Of a stretch of DNA of 24,844 bases, positions 1-6,931 are shown in pieces. The stretch comes from Pseudomonadota bacterium (lineage in GTDB: Bacteria > Pseudomonadota > Alphaproteobacteria > Sphingomonadales > Sphingomonadaceae): positions 1-24,844 of the forward strand of contig JAEZCZ010000128.1 in assembly GCA_023433305.1 (NCBI GenBank), read 5' to 3'. Numbering within the stretch: position 1 is the first letter of the stretch; each line of letters begins with the position of its first letter. The notes beneath the pieces were generated by a model, which ran no database searches, was not told the DNA's origin, and was given only the letters and a program-made list of their open reading frames with translations. The position numbers and the translations under genes are program-made.

Positions 1-123
1 CGCTACACCGCGCGCGCCCGGCACTGGACCGAAGAAGCGCGGCAGCAGCACCAGGAAATGGGTTTCGAGCCGGGCTGGGGCGCCTGCGCCGATCAGCTCA
101 AGGCCCTTTGCGAAGAGCGCTAG
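1..123 (+). CDS. SRPBCC / AHSA1-like domain protein (C-terminal fragment)
   Basis: The window opens inside a reading frame that runs to a TAG stop, giving 40 residues. The sequence reads HWTEEARQQHQEMGFEPGWG followed by a D-Q-L helix. This matches the last helix of SRPBCC (START-like, Hsp90-activator AHSA1-type) proteins, whose C-terminus typically reads ...R..HE.MGF..GWG...DQL. These small helix-grip proteins bind hydrophobic ligands; in alphaproteobacteria they often sit beside ArsR regulators and GST or GFA genes, as here. The N-terminus lies outside the window, so the start, full length and exact subfamily cannot be given. Confidence 0.75.
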   Translation, partial: RYTARARHWTEEARQQHQEMGFEPGWGACADQLKALCEER

Positions 124-369
124 CCGGGGGCAGAAAAGGTCTTTCCTATTGCCGTTGTTTCTGATTTGTTCTGCCAAGCGCGACTCGTCGTCAAGCCGTC
201 GGTGAGGTCGCAGAAAAGGCACTCACGGGAAGATGACAGAACAGGCCCGATTTTTGGCTGTAACCATTTGATTATTAACTGAATAACGGAATCGCCTATT
301 TTTATTTCTTGGCGGTTTTCGCGTGCTCCGAAGATGACAGATGCGCCCGGCGAGATGGGGAGACGATCG
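124..369. repeat. Non-coding stretch with two pairs of short direct repeats and an AT-rich core
   Basis: This 246-bp stretch separates the SRPBCC tail from the truncated GST. I find no convincing gene in it. It holds two pairs of direct repeats: GCAGAAAAGG at 130-139 and 210-219, and GAAGATGACAGA at 229-240 and 330-341. Between the second pair, about 250-315, the DNA is markedly richer in A+T than its surroundings. The region could carry the promoter of the downstream three-gene run, but no -35/-10 pair with good spacing stands out. I see no inverted terminal repeats that would identify an insertion element. Confidence 0.55.
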
Positions 370-672
370 ATGGCCGAATACACCTTCTTCTACAATCCGA
401 TGTCCCGCGCGCAGATCGCGCGCTGGGCGCTCCACGAGGCCAAAGCCGATTACGAGCCTGTCTTCGTCGACTGGGCGAACACGATGGCCGACGTCTATGT
501 CGGCAGCGCGGTCGATTGGGGCATGCAGTTCGGCACGATCCCCACGCGCGACAGCTTCGCCGCCTACGCCGAACGCATCCGCGGGCGCGAGGCGTACCAG
601 GCGGGCAAGGCGATCGACAACGCGCTCATCGCCGAGATGCAGGCGGCGCAGGAAACGGAGAAAGCCCAATGA
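370..672 (+). pseudogene. Glutathione S-transferase with a large internal in-frame deletion
   Basis: The product is 100 residues, about half a normal GST (roughly 200). Residues 1-37 (MAEYTFFYNPMSRAQIARWA..., ending VDWAN) are a typical beta1-alpha1 start of the thioredoxin-like domain with the Ser of SRAQ in the catalytic position. They run straight into TMADVYVGSAVDWG, the alpha6 N-capping motif (T-x-x-D) of the C-terminal helical domain, and then the normal C-terminal helices (TRDSFAAYAERI...AYQ.GKAIDNAL). The rest of the thioredoxin fold and the first C-terminal helices are absent, yet the frame stays open, so an in-frame deletion joining near position 480 is the simplest reading. ATG 370 is preferred over an in-frame ATG at 334 because GGGGAG lies at 357-362. 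It overlaps the next gene by ATGA. It is probably not a working GST; a retained role is possible but unsupported. Confidence 0.7.
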
Positions 673-1016
673 GCTTCACCAGCAGTTGCCATTGCGGCGC
701 GCTCAGCGCCACCGTGGACGAGGACCTGCCGACCAAGGGCATGACCTGCAATTGCTCGATCTGCCGCCGCAAAGGCAACGTCCATCACTTCACCACGCCC
801 GACAAGGTCGCCTTCGCGCGGCCCGAAGGGCAAGTGGGCGAATATACCTTCAACAAGCACGCGATCCGGCACCAGTTCTGCACCACCTGCGGCTGCGCGC
901 CGTTCGCGGAAGGCCAGGGTCCAAGCGGCCCGATGGTGGAGATCAACTTGCGCTGCGTGCCCGAATGCGACCTAACTGCGCTCGAAATCGGCGAGTTCGA
1001 CGGGGCCTCGCTTTAG
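669..1016 (+). CDS. GFA-family (glutathione-dependent formaldehyde-activating-like) zinc protein
   Basis: This 115-residue protein carries the cysteine pattern of the GFA/CENP-V fold: SCHCGALS near the N-terminus (about residues 6-13), CNCSICRRKG in the middle (about 34-43) and FCTTCGCAPF (about 76-85). These are zinc-binding and structural cysteine sites. The family is named for a proposed glutathione-formaldehyde condensing activity, but most members have no proven substrate. The start ATG overlaps the stop of the truncated GST in an ATGA junction, so the two are translationally coupled. The neighbourhood (GST, SRPBCC tail) is consistent with small-molecule or thiol chemistry, which is inference only. 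Confidence 0.88.
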   Translation: MSFTSSCHCGALSATVDEDLPTKGMTCNCSICRRKGNVHHFTTPDKVAFARPEGQVGEYTFNKHAIRHQFCTTCGCAPFAEGQGPSGPMVEINLRCVPECDLTALEIGEFDGASL

Positions 1017-1017
1017 C

Positions 1018-1317
1018 ATGCCCGCCAAGACAGCGGCGCCTTCGCGTCCGATCGAATCGCTCCGGCTCTGGTTCGCCGCCCATCCGCGCAGCGTCGGCGA
1101 AAGCTACGCCGAACACTTCGTGACGGCCGCGCGCTTCGGCCTCGCCATGATAGCGGGCGGCCTCGCCTGCTTCGTCCATGCCGTGTTCCCTGCCCTGTTC
1201 GAGCGGACCGGCAGCGGCACGATCAAGCGGCTCTACTCGGCGATGGCGGCGCGCCAGCCGGGCGGCGTGCGCCCCGCGCACGAGGAACCGTACTGGCAGC
1301 TCGAATACGAAATCTGA
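1018..1317 (+). CDS. DUF6356 family small membrane-associated protein
   Basis: This 99-residue protein starts one base after the GFA stop, so it is almost certainly in the same transcript. The family signature is visible: HPRSVGESYAEHF (about residues 22-34) followed by a hydrophobic stretch of roughly 23 residues (FGLAMIAGGLACFVHAVFPALF, two parts of one segment) that could be a single membrane helix, then a conserved G-T-x-x-I-K-R-L-Y motif. Homologues are common in sphingomonads and are sometimes labelled as capsule biosynthesis proteins, but no function is established. The role here is unknown. Confidence 0.75.
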   Translation: MPAKTAAPSRPIESLRLWFAAHPRSVGESYAEHFVTAARFGLAMIAGGLACFVHAVFPALFERTGSGTIKRLYSAMAARQPGGVRPAHEEPYWQLEYEI

Positions 1318-1336
1318 TCGCGCCGGTCCCAAGCCG

Positions 1337-1915
1337 TCAGGCGAACGCCGCCGCCTTGCGCAGCAACTGGTAAGCCTCGACCACGCGCTGCAGCAGCGCC
1401 TCGTGGCTCCGGTCGCCGCCGTTGCGGTCGGGGTGATAGCGGCGCACCAGCAGCGAATAGCGCTTGCGCAGCTCATGGCGGTCGGACTGCGGCCCGAGGC
1501 CCATCACCCCGAGCGCCTCGCGCTCTCGCGGCGTGAAGCGCGCCGTCGCCTGTCGGCCGGCCGCGTTGCGGCGGATGTCCGAGGCGCGCGCCCCGATCGC
1601 GTCGAGCGGGTCGTCGAAGTCCGCCCAGCGCGGGACGCCGGCGGCGCGAAAAGCCGGGCTCTCGGTCCGCCAGCCGGCGATCGGAGACTGCGCGGCGAAG
1701 ATCTCCTCCGCGCTCATCCCCTCGAACCAGTCGTACCCGGCGTTGAACTCGCGCACGTGCTCGAGGCACAGCCAGCGCCAGTCGCCGGGCCCGTCGAAGC
1801 TCGACCCTCGCGACCCCGGCGCGCGGAACTCGCCCGGCTCCGCGCAGCCCGGCGCGTCGCAATCGCGCCCGTCCTGCTCGTACCGTCCATGAAACTTCTG
1901 TGGGCGCATTCGCAT
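1337..1915 (-). CDS. J-domain (DnaJ-like) co-chaperone with N-terminal Cys/His motif
   Basis: The product is about 192 residues. The J domain is at the extreme C-terminus: RKRYSLLVRRYHPDRNGGD contains the HPD tripeptide needed to stimulate the Hsp70 ATPase, followed by a helix ending EAYQLLRKA. The N-terminal half has C-x4-C (CDAPGC) and, about 30 residues on, C-x2-H (CLEH), a possible zinc site, then the conserved AGYDWFEGM segment. It lacks the G/F and zinc-finger domains of true DnaJ, so it is a type III-like J protein presumably recruiting DnaK to a specific client. ATG at 1915 or 1909 could be the start; neither has a clear ribosome binding site. It is divergent from bolA with 46 bp between, a pairing I recall from other sphingomonads. 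Confidence 0.85.
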   Translation of the reverse strand: MRMRPQKFHGRYEQDGRDCDAPGCAEPGEFRAPGSRGSSFDGPGDWRWLCLEHVREFNAGYDWFEGMSAEEIFAAQSPIAGWRTESPAFRAAGVPRWADFDDPLDAIGARASDIRRNAAGRQATARFTPREREALGVMGLGPQSDRHELRKRYSLLVRRYHPDRNGGDRSHEALLQRVVEAYQLLRKAAAFA

Positions 1916-1961
1916 TAGGATGGTGATAGTCGGCGCCCATGAAAACCCCCGGAGAACACCG

Positions 1962-2243
1962 ATGAGCGGAACCCTCGCACAAGAGATCGAAACCCTGCTG
2001 CGGGAAGCCTTCGCGCCGACCCGGCTCGAGGTGATCAACGACAGCGCCCGCCATCACGGCCATGCCGGCGACGACGGCAGCGGCGAATCGCATTTCACCG
2101 TCGTGATCGAGAGCTCCGCATTCGCCGGCCAGAACCGCCTCGCCCGCCAACGCCTGGTCAACCGCGCGCTGGGCGACATTCCCGGCCAGCGTGTCCACGC
2201 CCTCGCCATCCGCGCCCTCGCGCCCGGGGAAGCCGTCGCATGA
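1962..2243 (+). CDS. bolA: BolA family protein
   Basis: This 93-residue protein has the BolA class II fold signature: an N-terminal helix, then RHHGHAGDDGSGESHF with the variable loop and beta strands, the helix region FAGQNRLARQRLVNRALGD, and the conserved His in the C-terminal VHALAIRA. BolA proteins bind monothiol glutaredoxins through a shared [2Fe-2S] cluster and act in iron-sulfur trafficking and stress responses; some also bind DNA. ATG 1962 is chosen because GGAG lies at 1951-1954, seven bases upstream. The stop overlaps the start of the following GST (ATGA), so the two are likely co-translated. A link between cluster or thiol biology and a GST partner is inference. Confidence 0.9.
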   Translation: MSGTLAQEIETLLREAFAPTRLEVINDSARHHGHAGDDGSGESHFTVVIESSAFAGQNRLARQRLVNRALGDIPGQRVHALAIRALAPGEAVA

Positions 2244-2944
2244 GCTACCAGCTCTGGTACTGGCCGGACATTCCCGGCCGCGGCGAGTTCGTCCGCCTCG
2301 CGCTCGAAGCCGCGGAGATCGACTACGAGGACATGGCGCGCGAAAAGGGCGCCGAAGCGCTCGTCGAAGACATGGCCAGCCGCACCGGCTTCAAACCCTT
2401 CGCCCCGCCCTATCTCGTCGTGGACGACGGCTTCTGCATCGCCCAGACCGCGCATATCCTCGCCTTCCTCGCCGACCGGCACGATTTCGGCGCGGGCGAG
2501 CTCGAGATCGATCTCCAGCTCATCCAGCTCCAGCTCGACGTGACCGACCTCGTCGCCGAGGTCCATTCGGTGCACCACCCGGTCGCGGGAGCCCTCTACT
2601 ACCAGGAGCAGATGGACGCCGCATACGAGGCCGCCCAGCACTTCCGCGACACCCGCATCCCCAAGTTCCTCGATCATTTCGAGCAGGCGCTCGAAGTCGA
2701 AGGCGGGCCCTTTGTCCTCGGCGATCGCTGGACCCACGTCGACACCTCGCTGTTCCAGGTCATGGAAGGGCTCGATTACATGTTCCCGAACCGCATGGCC
2801 GAGCTTGACTATCCGCGCCTCGAGCTCGTCCGTAGCGCGGTGATGGAGATCGAAGGCATCGAGGCCTACCTCGCGTCAGATCGCCGGCTCGGGTTCAACG
2901 AGGACGGCATTTTCCGCCACTACCCCGAGCTCGACAGCGAGTAG
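2240..2944 (+). CDS. Glutathione S-transferase family protein (full length)
   Basis: This 234-residue protein has the normal GST length and both domains. The N-terminal thioredoxin-like domain reads YQLWYWPDIPGRGEFVRLAL with a Tyr in the strand-1 region, P-P-Y-L-V-V-D before the cis-Pro loop, and IAQTAHILAFLA in place of the usual Q-S-x-x-I-x-x-Y-L glutathione-binding motif. The C-terminal helical domain has the N-capping region WTHVDTSLFQVMEGL. The GRGE-FVRL pattern resembles eukaryote-like sigma/mu/alpha-type GSTs more than typical bacterial beta-class enzymes. It would conjugate or reduce electrophilic substrates in the cytoplasm; the substrate is unknown. It overlaps bolA by 4 bp and ends 9 bp from the convergent DUF2721 gene. 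Confidence 0.9.
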   Translation: MSYQLWYWPDIPGRGEFVRLALEAAEIDYEDMAREKGAEALVEDMASRTGFKPFAPPYLVVDDGFCIAQTAHILAFLADRHDFGAGELEIDLQLIQLQLDVTDLVAEVHSVHHPVAGALYYQEQMDAAYEAAQHFRDTRIPKFLDHFEQALEVEGGPFVLGDRWTHVDTSLFQVMEGLDYMFPNRMAELDYPRLELVRSAVMEIEGIEAYLASDRRLGFNEDGIFRHYPELDSE

Positions 2945-2953
2945 GCGCGCGGC

Positions 2954-3496
2954 TCAGTCCTCGTCGGGTGAGGGTTCCGCGCCCTCGTCGCTCTTCCCGC
3001 GCCTGAGCAGGATGCGCGACAAGCGCCGCGTGTCGACGGTCGACTTGGTCGCGAGCCTGGTCTCCAGCAGGAACGACAGCAGCGCGCCGAACACTAGCGC
3101 CATCGACACGATCCAGCACAACGCCACGAGGGTCCCCAGCGCTGGGCGCACGAACGCGCTCACGAACGTCAGCCCCACCACGACGCAGATCAGCAGCCCG
3201 GCGGCCGTGCTCAGGTTGATCGCGACGTGCGCATAAGTCCGCCGCTTGCGAAGCACCGGCAAGGCATCCAGCTCGCGGCTGTGCATGTCGGATTCGTCGA
3301 TCCGCTCGAGCAGGTGCACGCGGTCGACGATCCAGGTCAGCCGCTGGTTCATCACGTTCAGCACCGCGCCGATTGCCGCGAGCAGGAACACCGGCGTCAG
3401 CGAAAGCTGCACCATCTGCTGCACTCGCGCCGTGCTGGCCGTGCGCTCGAGCAGTTCACTGGCGAAAGAGGCGCTCGAGGAGCTCAGGAAATCCAT
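2954..3496 (-). CDS. DUF2721 family integral membrane protein
   Basis: This 180-residue protein begins with a Ser-rich stretch and then has three hydrophobic segments: LTPVFLLAAIGAVLNVM (about residues 32-50), LSTAAGLLICVVVGLTFVSAFV (about 95-116, with one residue between parts) and LCWIVSMALVFGALLSFLLE (about 125-145). The motif NQRLTWIVDRVHLLE after the first segment, and the paired RKRR region before the second, are characteristic of DUF2721 proteins. The charged C-terminus (about 35 residues, ending DED) would be cytoplasmic. The function of the family is not known. The gene stands alone, convergent with the GST and divergent from the acetyltransferase 67 bp away. Confidence 0.85.
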   Translation of the reverse strand: MDFLSSSSASFASELLERTASTARVQQMVQLSLTPVFLLAAIGAVLNVMNQRLTWIVDRVHLLERIDESDMHSRELDALPVLRKRRTYAHVAINLSTAAGLLICVVVGLTFVSAFVRPALGTLVALCWIVSMALVFGALLSFLLETRLATKSTVDTRRLSRILLRRGKSDEGAEPSPDED

Positions 3497-3563
3497 TCCG
3501 CGGCCCTATCGCACCCGAGGGCCGCTTCTCAAGCCGCGCGACTTCGCGCACACCGGCCGTGTC

Positions 3564-4079
3564 ATGAGCGATCCCGGTTGGCGAGCGATGGATGCGGCGG
3601 ACCTGGCCGCGGTCGTGGAGATCTCCGACGCGGTCCATGGCCGCTTTACCGAGCCCGCCGCGGTCTACAGTGAAAGACTCGCTCGCTATCCTCACGGCTG
3701 CTTCGTCCTGGAACGCGATGGGGCCGTCGTCGGCTACCTCGTCAGCCACCCCTGGACGCGCGGGTCTTCGCCCGAGCTGGGACGGCCGATAGGCGCCATC
3801 CCTCCGGCGGCCGACACCTATTACCTCCACGACATCGCCTTGCTGCCCTCGGCGCGCGGAACAGGTGCGGGTCGCAGCGCGCTGACCCTGGTCGAGCGCT
3901 GCGCGCGTGCGGGCGGGGTTGGCGATATCACGCTCACCGCGGTCGGCGGCGCGGATCGGTACTGGGCTGCGCGAGGTTTCGCCTACGATCGCGAAGGGCA
4001 CGCAGCCGCCTACGGTGCCGGCACCCACCGCATGCGCAAGATTCTGCCGCCTGAAGACCAGGGTCGGCCCGGGGCCTAA
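3564..4079 (+). CDS. GNAT family N-acetyltransferase
   Basis: This 171-residue protein follows the GNAT layout. An N-terminal helical part (AADLAAVVEISDAVH) leads to strand motifs around GCFVLERDGAVVGYLV. The acetyl-CoA binding motif A is ALLPSARGTGAGRSAL (R-x-T-G-x-G pyrophosphate loop, about residues 92-107), and the C-terminal motif B ends at Y-W-A-A-R-G-F. It should transfer an acetyl group from acetyl-CoA to an amine; the acceptor cannot be told from sequence. The start ATG at 3564 was chosen because the family N-terminus begins there; the frame is open further upstream. The stop overlaps the stop of the convergent lactonase gene. Confidence 0.88.
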   Translation: MSDPGWRAMDAADLAAVVEISDAVHGRFTEPAAVYSERLARYPHGCFVLERDGAVVGYLVSHPWTRGSSPELGRPIGAIPPAADTYYLHDIALLPSARGTGAGRSALTLVERCARAGGVGDITLTAVGGADRYWAARGFAYDREGHAAAYGAGTHRMRKILPPEDQGRPGA

Positions 4080-5101
4080 ATTCCTGCTTCGGGCAATACG
4101 AAACACGCCCCCGGCACGGTGATGCCTCGATCGAGGCGGTCGAGCGTGCCGTCGCCCCCGATGGCGAAGGTTTCGATTCTCCCATCCTTCTCATGCGCCG
4201 CGATCAGCAACTTCTCCTCTTCCAACAGCACGAAGTGCCGAGGATGCTGTCCGCCGCTGTCGACGTGCTGCAGCAGCGTGAGCTCGCGCGCTTTCGTGTC
4301 GAGCGCGAACACGGCAATCGAGTTGTGCCCACGGTTCGAGACATAGACCCGGTCGCCCGCGGCATTCATCGCGAGGTGTCCGCCGAGGTTTTCGCCCGTG
4401 AATCCGTCCGGAAGCGTCGATTGCAACTCGATCGGCCGCAGCCGTTCGTCGTCAAGCACAAGTAGCGCCAGCTCGCTGCTCAGTTCGCTCAGCAGCGCCG
4501 CAAGTGGCGCGCGGGGATGGAATAGCAGGCGCCGCGGACCCATGCCGGGAGCGGCCTGCCATGCCGGCGAGGCTTCTCCCATGGTCGTTCCGGCCAGCGC
4601 AATCCGCCAGACGCGATCCGCGCCGAGATCGACGACATAAAGCGCCGCATCGTCGGGGGAGAACCGGACGCAATGCGCGTGAGGACCTTCCTGCCGCTCC
4701 GCGACGGGTCCATCCCCGCGCGACTGGAACTCACCGGCCGCTCGGGGAATGCCGTCCGCACCGAGGTCGAAAAGCGCTACATTGCCGCTTGCATAGTTCG
4801 CCACTGCCAGCCGGGCCTCGGCGTTGTCGAATGCGGCGTGGCACGGCGCCGCGCCCCTCGACGAAATCCGCGCTACCGTCGTCCAAGCGCCATCGATGCG
4901 CCGGAGGACCGTGATGGCCCCCTCTTCCCGTTCGTCCACGACATAAGTGAGGCCATGGCGTATCGAACGCACGCCGAACGAGGCGTTGGGTGCTCCTGAG
5001 TATGGCTCGCCGGCGACCACGAGGCCGCGATGATCCACTGTCACCGGGACGAGCCCTCGCCCGCCCTCGTTCGCATAAGTTCCAACATGGAGCGCAACCA
5101 T
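4076..5101 (-). CDS. Lactonase / 6-phosphogluconolactonase-like seven-bladed beta-propeller
   Basis: The 341-residue product resembles the YbhE/Pgl-type lactonase family, a seven-bladed beta propeller. It begins LHVGTYANEGGRGL. Family motifs include GAAPCHAAFD with LAVANYASGNVALF in the first third, GPHAHCVRFSPDD at mid-length, NLGGHLAMNAAGDRVYVSNR with HNSIAVF in the last third, and GGQHPRHFVL close to the end. Members hydrolyse 6-phosphogluconolactone or related lactones, but many lack a proven substrate, and no other pentose phosphate or Entner-Doudoroff gene is present here. There is no clear signal peptide, so it is probably cytoplasmic. It lies 54 bp downstream of the DUF2332 gene on the same strand and may share its transcript. 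Confidence 0.85.
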   Translation of the reverse strand: MVALHVGTYANEGGRGLVPVTVDHRGLVVAGEPYSGAPNASFGVRSIRHGLTYVVDEREEGAITVLRRIDGAWTTVARISSRGAAPCHAAFDNAEARLAVANYASGNVALFDLGADGIPRAAGEFQSRGDGPVAERQEGPHAHCVRFSPDDAALYVVDLGADRVWRIALAGTTMGEASPAWQAAPGMGPRRLLFHPRAPLAALLSELSSELALLVLDDERLRPIELQSTLPDGFTGENLGGHLAMNAAGDRVYVSNRGHNSIAVFALDTKARELTLLQHVDSGGQHPRHFVLLEEEKLLIAAHEKDGRIETFAIGGDGTLDRLDRGITVPGACFVLPEAGI

Positions 5102-5155
5102 GGACGCTCGAATGCCCCTGGCGGCGCCGAAGTTCCGCCCGGCCCAACGAGGGGC

Positions 5156-6238
5156 TCAGGGCTGGTCCAGCCTTTCCTCCCCGCGCCAATTGATCCAGGC
5201 CCCATGCGGATGGGCTTCGGATAGCAGCGCGGGCGTTTCCCCTCCGGGCCAGTAACGTACGGTCAGCTCGTGCCGGAATGTCTGCCGGTTGGTTTCGAGG
5301 CGCAGCCAGCCAAGCGGCCGCTTGGCGGAGGCCGCGGCACCGGCACGCTCCATCGCGGCTGTGATCGCATCGCGCGTCTCGGTCGGCAGGTACTGCCACA
5401 TCACCGAATGGTAGAGAACTCGCGTGACGCCCTCTTCCTGCGGGGCGGCGAGACGCTGGCGGACGAAGTCCCCGGCATCCATTTGCACAAGCTCGGGGCG
5501 GCGCGCGGCCGCCAGTTCGATCGCCGCCTCGATCCGTCCCATGCGCTCCTGCGCATCCGCCCAGACGTAGGCCTTCAGACGTAGCGCCTCGTTCGGGTTC
5601 GACAAGTCTACCGGAGCCACGTCGCAGCCGCGGATCGCCACGATGTCGACCTCGCCCCGCGGCGGCGCGGGCCCCCGCCACTCGGGCACGATCCGCATCG
5701 GCGAATCCTCCGGCCCGACCCTCACCCCGCCGAGATCGTAGAAATAGCGCTCCATCATCGTGTTGACGCCCGCGCTCGCTCCGATCTCGTTCAGTTCGAA
5801 GCGTGGCCCGAGCTGCTCGGAAAGCCACAGCAGCCCTGCCATGATGCTGGCCGAGCGGCCCGCCTCGTTGGTCTGCGGCGGGCTGTCGAGCCAGGCCATC
5901 AGCGGGGCGTCGTACTGCTGGGCCAGCTCGGCCACGATCGCGTCGACCGCCGCCTGGTCGGTCATCAGCCCCGCATAGACCGGCTCGAGCCTGCGGTCCG
6001 CACCGCTCAGGAACAGCCAGTGCAGTCCGCCCGCCACGCGCAGCGGCATTGCGTCCTCGAGGGTCAGGCCTGCCCAGTGGTTCATCCGCCGCGCCAGCCC
6101 TGTGTCGGTGTCGAGGATCGCGAGCTCCGCCCGGATGACGCGCGCGGTGTTGGGCGCGTCGGCTCGCTCGGCGTGATCGGCCTGCCAGGCGATCGCCTGC
6201 CGCACGTCGGTGATGTCCATGATGGACTGCGAAGCCAT
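5156..6238 (-). CDS. DUF2332 domain-containing protein
   Basis: This 360-residue protein matches the DUF2332 family, typical of alphaproteobacteria and actinobacteria. Visible family features are the N-terminal helical region (VRQAIAWQADHAERADAP), TNEAGRSASIMAGLLWLSEQ at mid-length, FELNEIGASAGVN (a loop resembling the glycine-rich S-adenosylmethionine site of class I methyltransferases), IVAIRGCDVAPVDLSNP, and VLYHSVMWQYLP near the C-terminus. The fold is thought to be methyltransferase-like, but no activity is established. It lies 42 bp from the divergent hisG, so the two promoters must overlap or sit inside the coding ends. Function unknown. Confidence 0.85.
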   Translation of the reverse strand: MASQSIMDITDVRQAIAWQADHAERADAPNTARVIRAELAILDTDTGLARRMNHWAGLTLEDAMPLRVAGGLHWLFLSGADRRLEPVYAGLMTDQAAVDAIVAELAQQYDAPLMAWLDSPPQTNEAGRSASIMAGLLWLSEQLGPRFELNEIGASAGVNTMMERYFYDLGGVRVGPEDSPMRIVPEWRGPAPPRGEVDIVAIRGCDVAPVDLSNPNEALRLKAYVWADAQERMGRIEAAIELAAARRPELVQMDAGDFVRQRLAAPQEEGVTRVLYHSVMWQYLPTETRDAITAAMERAGAAASAKRPLGWLRLETNRQTFRHELTVRYWPGGETPALLSEAHPHGAWINWRGEERLDQP

Positions 6239-6280
6239 CGTCGTTGCCCTTTCCTGTCCCCGTGACTAGATGCCCGCGCC

Positions 6281-6931
6281 ATGTCCGCGCCGCTAACCTT
6301 CGCCGTGCCCAAGGGCCGCATCCTCGACGAGGCCCTGCCCGTCATGGCGCGCGCCGGCGTCGTGCCGGAAGCCGGGTTCCACGACAAGGGCAACCGCGCT
6401 CTCAGTTTCGCCACCGAGGACCGGGACATGCGGATCATCCGCGTGCGAGCGTTCGACGTAGCCACTTTCGTCGCGTTCGGCGCGGCGCAGGCAGGAATCG
6501 TCGGGTCCGACGTAATCGAGGAATTCGAGTACTCGGAGCTTTACGCTCCCGTCGATCTCGGCATCGGCCACTGCCGGCTCTCGGTTGCCGAGCCGAAGAA
6601 CGCCAGCGCGTACAGCCCCGGCAACGCCAGCCATCTGCGCATCGCAACGAAATATCCCAACATCACCAGCCGCTGGTTCGAGCGGCAGGGAATCCAGGCC
6701 GAATGCGTCAAGCTCAACGGCGCGATGGAGCTCGCGCCGTCGCTCGGGCTGTCGATGCGCATCGTCGACCTCGTCTCGACTGGCAAGACTCTGGCCGAGA
6801 ACGGACTGGTCGAGACCGACACGATCATGGCGATTTCGGCCCGACTGATCGTCAATCGCGCCGCGCTCAAGACCGATCCGCGCGTGGGTGCGCTCGTCGA
6901 GCGCTTCCGCGCCTTGGCGGAGGCCGCCTGA
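6281..6931 (+). CDS. hisG: ATP phosphoribosyltransferase, short form (HisG-S)
   Basis: HisG catalyses the first step of histidine synthesis, joining ATP and PRPP to form phosphoribosyl-ATP. The 216-residue protein begins with LTFAVPKGRILDEALPVM and contains the PRPP-binding region MRIVDLVSTGKTLAENGLVE (about residues 158-177). Its length is that of the short catalytic form, which lacks the C-terminal regulatory domain and normally needs the HisRS-like partner HisZ. No hisZ is present in this window. It opens a compact operon: the stop TGA overlaps the hisD ATG by one base (TGATG). Feedback control by histidine would act through HisZ, which is family knowledge. Confidence 0.96.
   Translation: MSAPLTFAVPKGRILDEALPVMARAGVVPEAGFHDKGNRALSFATEDRDMRIIRVRAFDVATFVAFGAAQAGIVGSDVIEEFEYSELYAPVDLGIGHCRLSVAEPKNASAYSPGNASHLRIATKYPNITSRWFERQGIQAECVKLNGAMELAPSLGLSMRIVDLVSTGKTLAENGLVETDTIMAISARLIVNRAALKTDPRVGALVERFRALAEAA

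Noticed and set aside
124..160. Terminator after the SRPBCC gene
   Set aside because: The purine/pyrimidine run AAAAGGTCTTTCC does not form a stable stem with a T tract.
241..329. Small insertion element with a 12-bp target duplication
   Set aside because: The 12-bp direct repeats flank the AT-rich segment, but it has no inverted termini and no coding capacity.
334..369. Upstream ATG (334) as the start of the truncated GST
   Set aside because: The extra 12 residues are not GST-like and the better ribosome site (GGGGAG) precedes ATG 370.
4076..4079. Overlapping stops of GNAT and lactonase genes as a special signal
   Set aside because: A 4-bp tail-to-tail overlap is common in compact genomes and there is no structure around it.
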